Source: Allorhizobium pseudoryzae (GTDB taxonomy: Bacteria; Pseudomonadota; Alphaproteobacteria; Rhizobiales; Rhizobiaceae). Taken from it: a DNA stretch of 64,000 nt. The notes beneath the pieces were generated by a model that was given only the letters and a program-made list of their open reading frames with translations, did no database searches and was not told where the DNA came from. Of this stretch, positions 21,001 through 27,007 are shown piece after piece. The stretch is taken from NCBI RefSeq assembly GCF_011046245.1, contig NZ_CP049241.1, positions 2,806,001-2,870,000 of the forward strand, in the 5' to 3' direction. How positions within the stretch are numbered: the stretch's first letter is position 1; every line of letters begins with the position of its first letter. The position numbers were made by a program, and so were the translations under genes.

Positions 21001-22171
21001 CGAAACTCTTGAGGATCTCTTCGCCGCGGTTGGAAAGCGTGCTGCCGAGCTGTGCCAGGCGCGTATCGAACTCGTCGGCAAGCGAGGAACCGGAGGCATT
21101 CAATGCCTTGATCAGCGAATCGGTCTTGGCCGACAGCAGCGAGCCCAGAGCTTCGCCGGCGGCATTCGACTTTTCCATGATCGTCGCCGAGCGCGTTTCG
21201 ATCATCGAGGCGAAGGCCTCGCCCGAGGTTGCCAGACGAACGGCAATCTCTTCGGTGGCGAGCGACAGGTCTTCCTTCAACTGGTCATGCGCATCGACGA
21301 TCGAGGAGCGGATCCGCTCCGCATGATTGACGATCGCATCCCGCTCGGAGCCGAGTTCGTGCACGAGGCCGCGGACCCGCAGCTCGTTGTCGGCATAGCT
21401 GCGCTCCAGCGCGCTGACTTCCGAATGCACGAGGGTTTCCAGTTCGGTCGCGCGGGCAATCGTGCGCTCGATGCCTTCGTTCATGGCCGAGACTTCGCGG
21501 CGGACCGCCTGGCCGACCGACATGATGCGGTCGGTGGCGATCGCTTCCGGCTCGGCCAGCCGCAGGGCGACTTCCGCCATGGAGCGGGCGGCATTGCGCA
21601 GGTCCTGGGCTCTTGCCATCATGATGGCGAAGGCGAAGAACAGCATGACGGGCACGAGGATGCCGATGAAGATCGCGACGACGCCCGGCATCGCAACGAG
21701 TTCGGCGATGGAGGAGACGCTCCACAGCTGGGCACCATAAAGAAGCTGGGCAAAGCCGAGGCCGCCGATCGTCCAGAGCAGGGAGATGATACCGGCATTG
21801 CGCAGGGCCGAGCGCATGGAGCCGCTTTCGAGCGAGCGCAGGATGGCGGTCGTTGCACGGCGGCCGCTGTCATTGGCCGGTTCGAAACTCGGAGATTTCG
21901 GCGCGACCGCTTCCGTGGGCTGAGGGCGGGGCGGCTGGGTTGCCTCGGGCGGACGTGTCCGTCGCTGTGCGGCTGCGCTGCGCTGGTCCGGCGTCTCTTG
22001 CACTGAGGCCTCGCGGGAAGGAGAAATCGACGTTGTCTTCTGCGCTTTCGGCATGGGTGCCTTCGGCGTGGCCCGTGGCTGCGGATCGTCGTTGAAATCG
22101 ATCTTCAGCGCGTCTTCCAACGCCTGGAACGCCGTCTCATCGATCGACTCGCTGTGCGGTTTCTTCGCCAT
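15077..22171 (-). CDS. rgsE: Giant membrane-anchored coiled-coil protein, growth pole ring (GPR/RgsE) family
   Basis: The protein has 2364 residues. It opens with a Pro/Arg-rich cytoplasmic head (1-120) and two membrane segments (about 125-147 and 158-186). About 1800 residues of apolipoprotein-like heptad-rich helix follow, then a Pro/Ala/Gln-rich linker (about 2010-2230) and a compact basic C-terminal domain of about 115 residues. This matches the growth pole ring protein of Agrobacterium (GPR) and RgsE of Sinorhizobium, which organises polar cell-wall growth. It carries six tandem 66-residue repeats (18830-19985). The gene stands alone, with its own terminator, divergent from an HPt gene. 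Confidence 0.85.
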   Translation of the reverse strand: MAKKPHSESIDETAFQALEDALKIDFNDDPQPRATPKAPMPKAQKTTSISPSREASVQETPDQRSAAAQRRTRPPEATQPPRPQPTEAVAPKSPSFEPANDSGRRATTAILRSLESGSMRSALRNAGIISLLWTIGGLGFAQLLYGAQLWSVSSIAELVAMPGVVAIFIGILVPVMLFFAFAIMMARAQDLRNAARSMAEVALRLAEPEAIATDRIMSVGQAVRREVSAMNEGIERTIARATELETLVHSEVSALERSYADNELRVRGLVHELGSERDAIVNHAERIRSSIVDAHDQLKEDLSLATEEIAVRLATSGEAFASMIETRSATIMEKSNAAGEALGSLLSAKTDSLIKALNASGSSLADEFDTRLAQLGSTLSNRGEEILKSFETRASTLDASTEKLNAALSDRTRMLNETLLARTREINETLTSGERTIGGTLGTVLTNLNRSLEEKGASFRQSLQSAADDTVMDLDLRTGMFEERLQGTIGQLSATFDRGLDDFTSAFDSRAGTLGSKLTESLSRISATVNGGSESIEGILSTSIERLGSTFTDHSLTLATTLGTSQELLESAMERSSSQIGEVLDSRTRKLTAELEERNRALNEGLETRSRTLTQDFDTRSRALIDDLDDRNIQLATSLAVQSATLSENVATAHERIDAVMSEQTAAFTSALDQSQSRFAETVSNRSSAIVDAVTGSQKQFAEVLDAKTAALENAVVGAPERLSSLLDTRIDSMSDILSRGHERIEGDLGRRMNELGEIVGGAGDRIAETFDDRTKALTTTLSVNEDRFTGLIETMSDTLSRGQKQIEDDLGRRVNELGEIVGGAGERIAETFDDRTFALTTTLSVNEDRLSNLIDTRIETMSETLSQGQQRIETDLGRRMNELGEIVGGAGDRIAETFDERTMALTTTLSVNEDRLSNLIDTRIETMSETLSQGQQRIETDLGRRMNELGEIVGGAGDRIAETFDDRTFALTTTLSVNEDRLSNLIDTRIETMSETLSQGQQRIETDLGRRMNELGEIVGGAGDRIAETFDDRTMALTTTLSVNEDRLSNLIDTRIETMSDTLAKGHDRIEGNLGRRIDTLGEIVGGASDRIAETLDDRALTLSTSLAIGEERFASALDDKASSILSTIDTADNRIAESFAARGEALRETYEQNQARLDRTLSERHAEIARTLSFGSEVIDRSVGTAAGRIETALSSGTERFETSLGDGIARVEGMLGEGEQKMSRLVASANQQMGETLDQRHDQLRATLDERRQMIAGTLSDANEQINDLLFDQATNIGTTIATSAGMLEMSLETQQDNLRGIIDTAGQDLDARLRNTAGDIAGRLGDAAREISTSADSFSSRVEQTVGGVSSTLDETGRRIEGTFAGLEDRMRVQVEAVSGVVDTAGRTLSERLAERASELERISATSLGRLTETVERGTSDFERITGEAGERITGAFDSGTARVDERLTTMDKAITIGLDNVSRTIEGKASSLASSLRDAVTTAARELDTEAMRSAEELSRLSAQFSTEVEARNADFARALEERSSEIAGRIGETQNRLAGQAAAVAQAFSEAGNSIMHKVSEAENLVRQQVGNITGSLDEAGRELDARGEAIRTSLAQTADNVNAALQSVDQSLAGHSETLRSSLSQTAGEINAAMAAVDKALEARGEAIRASLDNRSRDLNSMLASRSAELSRLIDEKAKPLVDQYAETGRSAAERLASAAGESTERLVAAAQLNAQRLRQENGALVEAITARTNETLSAIGERTQQAAGALRKVEQGLAANVNDLITRLENSNTGIAALVETAAREIGVTIDRATEQLSAADQKLDATASRFSEKTSQAADMVSSSSRLLENNVDRLSHISGQTLTQVGGIVGRFDEYTRVLDQAAELLGAAQSNLASTLSERQDALRSLSVGLVKRSEEIEANMRNLSTVVDGAFRQTEERTMEVGQRLRADLQGSLAEIGRGLSDTEQRAAKTAEGMRAALMGAGEDATQSIENTLASAEKRSRQLAEQIRSGVAGSLTDVDRLLSDAAGKSDLAAAQLRDTLQQAVEDAISRFSGATDEIRRSAGDIRRELDETRQELKRGAFDLPEEAKESAAAMRRAVSEQIKALQDISALVGKSAQTLEVSQPAPARQAPQPAAPQVARQPAPQPAPQPVAQQPAPVRQQAAPAAQYAAPPRAPVAPPQPAPRTDLADNGLRGSLPPERTVSVTPRQPEAPRSETGGWISDLLRAASREEQAEAQPRQPAPRAAEPQPRAGDQRNPRHMVESLNSLSVDIARAIDHDASVELWRRYQRGERDVFTRRLYTLKGQQTFDEIQRKYQREPEFRTAVDRYIADFEKLLADVARTDRDRSVTQSYLTSDTGKVYTMLAHASGRFN
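18830..19985 (-). repeat. Six tandem 198-bp (66-residue) repeats within the GPR/RgsE-like gene
   Basis: Each unit encodes one LGRR(M/V)NELGEIVGGAG(D/E)RIAETFD segment followed by ALTTTLSVNEDR and a variable ETMS(E/D)TL linker. Unit starts recur near 18943, 19141, 19339, 19537 and 19735 (198 bp apart) and 19921 (186 bp; the outer copy lacks four codons). The central copies are nearly identical in DNA, while the outer two are diverged. Two versions of the unit alternate, as described in the findings. Confidence 0.9.
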
Positions 22172-22626
22172 AGGGATACGCCTCGTTACACACTACTCGA
22201 CCGATTGTCGTTTCCGCCATGCCGCCTGCGGGCGAACCAACAATCTGTCGTACCGGACGGAGGCGGCAAGCCGCTTTGCGTCCGATGTTATTCCACTCGG
22301 GGAGGTCCTTCATGACAAACCAGTCGTAATAAAGGCTTACACCCGCATTCCAGCAGCACGGACCGCATGTCCGCACTGGTGACAGTCGTACTGTAGTGGC
22401 ACATTCAGCCTTGGGACACAATTCGGAGGCTTCGCACCTCAGAGGTGCTTGCTTCTTGTTAACAGAAATTAAACCCACGCTGGCGGCAATTCCATCGGAT
22501 TTAGAGGCGTTTAGCGAAAATTAACCATGGCTGGAGAAATTCCGCCGCGTTTGTGCCGAATTTTAACGGAATAGGCAGGGGGGCTCGGCGAGCATCGGGC
22601 TCGCGTGCAACAAGGGATAAGATGAC
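22172..22626. promoter_or_regulatory. Divergent intergenic region with CtrA-like motifs
   Basis: This 455-bp gap separates the GPR/RgsE-like gene from the HPt gene. TTTA-N7-TTAAC (22510-22525), extending to TTAACCAT, matches the alphaproteobacterial CtrA box (TTAA-N7-TTAAC; half-site TTAACCAT) with one mismatch. A second AT-rich site, TTAA-N6-TTAA, lies near 22457-22473, with the wrong spacing by one. Both are about 100-170 bp before the HPt start. I see no convincing small gene in the gap. Confidence 0.45.
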
Positions 22627-22995
22627 ATGGCTGCGGTCAATATTGCGTTCGAGGCACCTGACAGTGTCCGCGGTGGCCCTCTGCCCAAAACCCGTGCAGT
22701 CGATCTGGTGCATCTCGCGGTGCAGACCATGGGCGACAAGGACCTGGAGATCGAGGTGTTGAACCTCTTCACCCGCCAGGCGCGTGCGGCTCTCCACGAA
22801 ATCGCCGAGCGTGACAATGCCGGGGTTTCGGCGAGCGCGCATCGCCTGAAGAGCTCAGCGAACGGCGTCGGGGCCTTCATGGTGGCGGAGGCCGCCGAGA
22901 AACTGGAAGCCAGACCCGGCGATGCCGCTCTGCGTGCCGCCGTTGCGGTGGCGGTGCTGGAGGCGGAAAACTTCATTCTGAAGCTGATGCGCTGA
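22627..22995 (+). CDS. HPt-domain phosphotransfer protein
   Basis: This 122-residue single-domain protein carries the classic HPt motif SAHRLKSSANGVGA; the phosphorylated His is residue 72. Flanking helices (EIEVLNLFTRQARAAL and EAAEKLEARPG) complete the four-helix bundle. It would relay phosphoryl groups between a hybrid kinase and a response regulator in the cytoplasm. No kinase or regulator is adjacent; the nearest is CckA 10 kb away. The start ATG at 22627 has only a weak AAGG site. A terminator follows at 23075, so it is a single-gene unit. Confidence 0.88.
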   Translation: MAAVNIAFEAPDSVRGGPLPKTRAVDLVHLAVQTMGDKDLEIEVLNLFTRQARAALHEIAERDNAGVSASAHRLKSSANGVGAFMVAEAAEKLEARPGDAALRAAVAVAVLEAENFILKLMR

Positions 22996-23074
22996 CTTGG
23001 CCGATGTCCGGACGTGGCCACGGCATGAGGCCGTTACCGGTCAGGACCCGCGACATCCGCATAGATTGACTGAG

Positions 23075-23108
23075 GCGGCGATTTGTCGGAAGACGGACGC
23101 CGCTTTTT
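23075..23108 (+). terminator. Terminator of the HPt gene
   Basis: GCGGCG (23075-23080) pairs with CGCCGC (23098-23103), enclosing a smaller GTC/GAC stem, and is followed by TTTTT. It ends 22 bp before the ferredoxin start, so the ferredoxin promoter must overlap it or read-through occurs. Confidence 0.7.
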
Positions 23109-23129
23109 GTTCAGTTTCAGGAAGAAGAC

Positions 23130-23450
23130 ATGACCAAGCTCACCATCGTTGCCTTCGACGGCACCCGCTTTGATCTCGACGCCGAACAAGGTTCCACGGT
23201 CATGGAAAATGCGGTGCGCAATTCCGTTCCCGGCATCGATGCCGAATGTGGCGGCGCCTGCGCCTGTGCCACCTGTCATGTCTATGTGGATGATGCCTGG
23301 ACCGGCACCGTCGGCGGCCCGCAGCCGATGGAAGAGGACATGCTGGATTTTGCCGTCGATGTGCGGCCGACCTCGAGGCTCTCCTGTCAGATCAAGATCA
23401 CGCCGGCGCTGGACGGCCTGATCGTGCACGTGCCGGAACGTCAGGGCTGA
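23130..23450 (+). CDS. Adrenodoxin-type 2Fe-2S ferredoxin
   Basis: The 106-residue ferredoxin has the four cluster ligands Cys40, Cys46, Cys49 (C-x5-C-x2-C) and Cys86 in SRLSCQ, the adrenodoxin/FdxB pattern used by electron donors to cytochrome P450s, Fe-S assembly and heme modification. An additional Cys44 sits inside the loop. No reductase or isc gene is adjacent, so its partner is unknown. The ribosome site is AGGAAGA before the ATG at 23130. Confidence 0.93.
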   Translation: MTKLTIVAFDGTRFDLDAEQGSTVMENAVRNSVPGIDAECGGACACATCHVYVDDAWTGTVGGPQPMEEDMLDFAVDVRPTSRLSCQIKITPALDGLIVHVPERQG

Positions 23451-23460
23451 TCCTGCTCAG

Positions 23461-23590
23461 AGACAAAAAAGAGCCTCGCTACGCTGATCAGAGCGTCAAG
23501 CGAGGCCGAGGTGGGCGTATCGCCGGCAGGCGCGGGAGGAGACACCTGCGGCATAAGGACACGCCGGGAGAACGCCGGGAAGACACTTGA
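23461..23590 (-). ncRNA. Candidate small RNA with anti-Shine-Dalgarno hairpin loop
   Basis: The stretch upstream (minus strand) of the terminator at 23465-23506 folds into a second hairpin at 23522-23552: an 8-bp stem with one bulge whose loop reads TGTCTCCTCCCGCG. A CUCCUCCC loop is complementary to ribosome binding sites and is the hallmark of rhizobial alpha-r14/cuckoo-type small RNAs, which also end in a Rho-independent terminator. The 5' end is not defined; a direct repeat TCCCGGCG-TTC-TCCCGGCG at 23566-23580 lies just before the hairpin. No conserved protein is readable here. The 416-bp gap 23451-23866 holds otherwise only the hairpin at 23652-23692. Confidence 0.45.
23465..23506 (-). 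terminator. Strong minus-strand Rho-independent terminator with no obvious gene
   Basis: GCCTCGCTACGCT pairs with AGCGT-CA-AGCGAGGC (13 bp with a 2-base bulge, 6-base loop, 23473-23506). On the minus strand it is followed by CTTTTTTG (A run at 23465-23470). On the plus strand there is no T run, so it does not serve the ferredoxin gene. It marks the 3' end of a minus-strand transcript. Confidence 0.85.
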
Positions 23591-23651
23591 ACTGGCAAGA
23601 CGCGTAAAACAGGGCACGTGTGGCCGTGGCATTGACTGCCGAAACCTGAGT

Positions 23652-23692
23652 GGTCGTTGCCGCATGCGCCGCCTCACATGCGGCAACCGACC
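23652..23692. other. Large hairpin in gene-poor region
   Basis: GGTCG-TTGCCGCATG (23652-23666) pairs with CATGCGGCAAC-CGACC (23677-23692), giving 15 bp with a single bulge and a 10-base loop. There is no T run on either side, so it is not a standard terminator. It may belong to the same structured transcript as the small-RNA candidate, or be a protein-binding palindrome. Confidence 0.6.
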
Positions 23693-23866
23693 CGATGACC
23701 GAAGAGGCCGTCTCGTCGGGCTTCTTCAGTGATGTTGAATATATAAGCGGCGGATCACATTCGCTACTGGAAGAAGTCACCGGTTATTCACAGTAGAAGA
23801 CGCAGGTTTCGCGCAAGCTTCGTGGTGCAGCCACGGCTGAAACGGCGTTGATGAATGCCATTGGCA

Positions 23867-24484
23867 TCATTCCGTCAGGCCGGCCCGGTTTTTCAGGAGC
23901 CGCATCATGCGCGCGTCGAAGTTTTTTGATTCGACAATATCGAAGCGCAGCTGTTCCTTGTCGTGCTCATCGACAATGCGCCGGGTGGTTTCCGAAACCC
24001 GTTTTTCCATCTGGGTGCAATTGACTGCCGCCGGGAGGGCGTGAAGCGAATTCTCCAGCGTGCGGGCATAGGTGCGCGCGATTTCGGCGTGGCGTTCCTC
24101 GTGCCGCTTGATATCGGCGGCGAGCGTGTCCCAGATCAGGCCGAGCGATCCGCTCGCCTGGGAACGGTTCTTCCAGCGCGGCAGGATGATCTTGGTCGAG
24201 AGCGTGACCTTGACCTCGCCGACGGAACAGCGGCGGTCCGTTTCGAGGTAGGTGATCTCGCCGCCGAACTTGATCTCGGTGGCGCCCGGATGGCGAAAGC
24301 CGGTGCTCTTGGTGAGCGGCCCGCGCCGGCTGAGCTCGCTGTCCAGATCCTCGGCGGTGCGCCCGGCGATGGAGAAATACGAATAGCTCTTCGATATCAG
24401 CGGGCTTGCGGCGGAGAGGCCCGGCAGTACGACGAGCGCGATGGCAGCCCAGAGGCAGGCGTGGCGGGGTCGGACGGCGGACAT
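23867..24484 (-). CDS. Secreted DUF922 putative zinc protease
   Basis: The 205-residue protein begins with a signal peptide (hydrophobic CLWAAIALVVLPGLSAA). It has the DUF922 features: YYF-like start YSYFSI, the RRGP segment after it, and the HEERHAEI sequence, an HExxH zinc site. DUF922 proteins are predicted periplasmic Zn-dependent proteases; activity is not shown for this subgroup. Cys residues at RRCSVG and VNCTQM may form a disulfide. I used the ATG at 24484; one 42 bases upstream is possible. It is divergent from folP. Confidence 0.78.
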   Translation of the reverse strand: MSAVRPRHACLWAAIALVVLPGLSAASPLISKSYSYFSIAGRTAEDLDSELSRRGPLTKSTGFRHPGATEIKFGGEITYLETDRRCSVGEVKVTLSTKIILPRWKNRSQASGSLGLIWDTLAADIKRHEERHAEIARTYARTLENSLHALPAAVNCTQMEKRVSETTRRIVDEHDKEQLRFDIVESKNFDARMMRLLKNRAGLTE

Positions 24485-24592
24485 TGTGGGCCTTGCGCGA
24501 TTGAGTTTGGCGAGAGCTTGGGGCATAGCGCATAACATCGCAACAGAACCTTGCGAAAATGTTCGTGAGCAGAACCGATTGGATTTTCCCCT

Positions 24593-25462
24593 TTGACTTT
24601 TGCCGATGAGACCGTTTGGCAGCTGGGCCATGGCCGCAGCCTGGCGCTTGGCGCCCGTGGCCATCTGATGGCGATCATCAATTGCACACCCGATTCGTTT
24701 TCCGACGGTGGACGCCATGCCGGCGTTGCAGCGGCCGTTTCCCATGCGCTGGCCTGCGTCGAGGACGGCGCGTCGATCCTCGATATCGGCGGCGAGTCCA
24801 CCCGTCCGGGTGCCGCGCCGGTTTCGCCGGCGGAAGAGCAGGCCCGCGTGCTGCCGGTGATCGAGGCCCTGGCCCGCCGAACCGATGCGCTGATCTCCAT
24901 CGATACCTATCGGGCTGAGACCGCACGGCTGGCGGTGGCCGCCGGCGCGCACATCGTCAACGACGTCTACGGCCTGCGCCATGATGAGGCGATGGCCAAG
25001 GTCGTGGCAACCTCCGGCGCGGGTCTGGTGATGATGCATACCGGGCGCGGACGCGAGGCGGAAAAGCTGGAGGACGTGATCGCCGACCAGCAGTTGTTCT
25101 TTTCCACCTCGCTGGCGATCGCAGAGCGGGCGGGCATCGCGCGCCAAAAGATCGTGCTCGATCCGGGCTTCGGGTTTGCCAAGACCGCCGAGGACGATCT
25201 GGCGCTCATGGCGCGATTCGAAGCGCTGCAGGGGCTGGGCTTTCCACTGCTGGCCGGCACCTCGCGCAAACGGTTCATCGGCGCCCTAACCGGTCGCGAG
25301 GTGCCTGCCGATCGTGATATCGGAACGGCAGCCACGACGGCGCTGTTGCGCATCAAGGGCGCCCAACTTTTTCGTGTCCACGCCATTGCGCCCAATCGCG
25401 ATGCACTGCGCGTGGCCGATGCCATGCTGGCCGCCGGTGTGCGGCAGGAGATCCAGTCGTGA
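24593..25462 (+). CDS. folP: Dihydropteroate synthase
   Basis: FolP condenses dihydropterin pyrophosphate with p-aminobenzoate in folate synthesis and is the sulfonamide target. The 289-residue TIM barrel shows NCTPDSFSDGG (here Cys where most have Val), DIGGESTRPGA, SIDTYRAE, DPGFGFAKTAEDD and GTSRKRF. No ATG fits the N-terminus; an in-frame stop lies at 24566-24568 and the best start is a TTG at 24593. The next gene, folB, overlaps by 4 bases. Confidence 0.95.
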   Translation: MTFADETVWQLGHGRSLALGARGHLMAIINCTPDSFSDGGRHAGVAAAVSHALACVEDGASILDIGGESTRPGAAPVSPAEEQARVLPVIEALARRTDALISIDTYRAETARLAVAAGAHIVNDVYGLRHDEAMAKVVATSGAGLVMMHTGRGREAEKLEDVIADQQLFFSTSLAIAERAGIARQKIVLDPGFGFAKTAEDDLALMARFEALQGLGFPLLAGTSRKRFIGALTGREVPADRDIGTAATTALLRIKGAQLFRVHAIAPNRDALRVADAMLAAGVRQEIQS

Positions 25463-25824
25463 CGACTTATACGATTACGCTCAAGAACTGCGCCTTTTAT
25501 GCGCGCCATGGCGTACTGAAGGAAGAATCGGTGCTCGGTCAGCGATTTTTCGTGGATGCCGAACTGGACGTGCCGGTGGGTGCTGCGCTGACCGAGGACG
25601 ATCTGTCCGCCACCCTGCATTACGGCCATGCCTTCGGCGTGATCGAGGAGGTGGTGACGAAAACCCGCCGGGCACTGATCGAGGCACTGGCCCAGGATAT
25701 TGCTCTTGCGCTGTGTGCCAGCTTCCCGGTCATCCAGAGAGCGGCGATCACCGTGCGCAAGCCGAGCGTGCCGATCCCCGGCATTCTGGACTATGTGGAG
25801 GTGCGCGTTGAGCACCGTCCGTAA
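25459..25824 (+). CDS. folB: Dihydroneopterin aldolase
   Basis: FolB cleaves dihydroneopterin to hydroxymethyldihydropterin and glycolaldehyde, the step before FolK. The 121-residue protein has the FYARHGVLKEE start (active-site region), the Tyr in LHYGHAF (YG), and the IRKPSVPIPG-like C-terminal strand (VRKPSVPIPGIL). It starts at a GTG inside the folP stop (GTGA, 25459-25462), so the two are coupled. Confidence 0.94.
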   Translation: MTTYTITLKNCAFYARHGVLKEESVLGQRFFVDAELDVPVGAALTEDDLSATLHYGHAFGVIEEVVTKTRRALIEALAQDIALALCASFPVIQRAAITVRKPSVPIPGILDYVEVRVEHRP

Positions 25825-25849
25825 CGACAATGGTCATGAAGGTGCTGGC

Positions 25850-26353
25850 ATGATCCGCGCCGCTCTCGGCTTCGGCGGCAATCTCGGCGATCCGCGGCAA
25901 TCGATGGCCGAGGCGCTGAGGATCCTCGATGCCCGGCCCGACTGCCGCGTGGCGGCGGTTTCCCGGCTTTACCGTACGCCTCCCTGGGGCAAGACGGATC
26001 AGGCGGATTTCTTCAATGCCTGTGCGCTGATCGACACCGCGCTTGCGCCGAACGCGCTACTGGAACTGTGCCTGGAGATTGAGCGCGGCATGAAACGCGT
26101 GCGCATCGAACGCTGGGGGCCGCGCACGATCGATATCGACGTGCTGACCTATGGCAGCGACACCGTGCATGAGGAGGGGCTTGACATCCCGCATCCGCGC
26201 ATGGTGGAGCGCGCCTTCGTGCTGATGCCGCTTGCCGATATCGCGCCGGAGCTTCAGGTGATGGGCCAAACGATAACGGCCTGGCTGAGCCAGGCCGATC
26301 AATCGGGGATCGTGGTGTCGGAGGCCACCCAGGACTGGTGGCGTGGGCCTTAG
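25850..26353 (+). CDS. folK: 2-amino-4-hydroxy-6-hydroxymethyldihydropteridine pyrophosphokinase
   Basis: FolK transfers pyrophosphate from ATP to the pterin for FolP. The 167-residue protein has GFGGNLGDP, YRTPPWG with FFNAC, the RWGPRTIDIDVL signature and HPRMVERAFVLMPL. I chose the ATG at 25850 (AAGGTG six bases upstream); a TTG at 25808 in the same frame is possible. The order folP-folB-folK forms one operon. The stop overlaps the 3' end of the convergent next gene by 4 bases. Confidence 0.95.
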   Translation: MIRAALGFGGNLGDPRQSMAEALRILDARPDCRVAAVSRLYRTPPWGKTDQADFFNACALIDTALAPNALLELCLEIERGMKRVRIERWGPRTIDIDVLTYGSDTVHEEGLDIPHPRMVERAFVLMPLADIAPELQVMGQTITAWLSQADQSGIVVSEATQDWWRGP

Positions 26354-26904
26354 GGCTTGATCGAGCCGACGGCCATCTGATCCATGTCGCGGGTCAGTGC
26401 CAGGCCGATCACCGGAACCATCTGGTCCTCGACCTTGACGGAAATCGTGACGTTCAGGGCATTGTTGTCCTGCATGCGGGCAATCATCGCGCCGTTGAGT
26501 TTTGCCCGGTTGATGCCGACGACGATCTTGTCGCCATTCACGGCGCCGGAAACGATATCGAGGCCCTTGCCGTCTGCACCATCCAGGAACTTGCCCTTGT
26601 AGCTGCCGCCGGACTGGGTGATCACGGCGCTCATCGGCTGTTTGAAGACGCCGACGCGGCAGGTGCCGTCGAGCTTGATGCCCGTATCGCCTTCGGCGGT
26701 CGGCTCGCCGATCAGGTTGCAGGTGAACTTGGTGCCTTTGTATTTGCCGGCGACGATCTCGCCCGGACCCTTCCAGGCGCCGGCCGCGCTTTCGAAGAAG
26801 ACCTTGTCGCGCGATGCGGCACCGGCCGGCAGAGCTGCGCCAAGGGCGGCGATGGAGGTGGCGGCGATGAGCCCGACTTTCGGGGAAAAGATGCGCGAGA
26901 CCAT
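26350..26904 (-). CDS. Secreted hypothetical protein
   Basis: This 184-residue protein has a clear signal peptide (GLIAATSIAALGAALPAGAAS) and a beta-rich mature part with two Cys (FTCNLIGE and GTCRVG), probably a disulfide. The alternating short strands (KGPGEIVAGKYKGTKFTC, GGSYKGKFLDG, GDKIVVGINRAKLNG) suggest a small beta-barrel or lipocalin-like periplasmic fold. I recognise it as the type of conserved secreted unknown common in Rhizobiaceae but cannot name the family. It converges on folK with a 4-base overlap of stop codons. Confidence 0.7.
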   Translation of the reverse strand: MVSRIFSPKVGLIAATSIAALGAALPAGAASRDKVFFESAAGAWKGPGEIVAGKYKGTKFTCNLIGEPTAEGDTGIKLDGTCRVGVFKQPMSAVITQSGGSYKGKFLDGADGKGLDIVSGAVNGDKIVVGINRAKLNGAMIARMQDNNALNVTISVKVEDQMVPVIGLALTRDMDQMAVGSIKP

Positions 26905-27007
26905 AAAACTTTCCTTGGGCGAGCGGCGTGCAGAACGACGTTAACTATAGCCCCGGAATGGTTAATGACCGGTTGAAATTCGACCTCTGGAGGCAGGTCG
27001 AGCCTGA

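Noticed and set aside
20210..22006. Long open frame antisense to the GPR/RgsE-like gene
   Set aside because: It mirrors the repeat-rich coding strand; the codon composition follows the opposite gene and there is no recognisable domain or ribosome site.
23496..23780. A 94-codon minus-strand frame in the gap after the ferredoxin
   Set aside because: The translation has low similarity to any fold, the frame ends inside a terminator hairpin, and RNA structure explains the sequence better.
24593..24670. Alternative starts for folP further downstream (ATG near 24668)
   Set aside because: They would remove the first beta strand of the barrel; the TTG at 24593 preserves the N-terminal part that homologues show.
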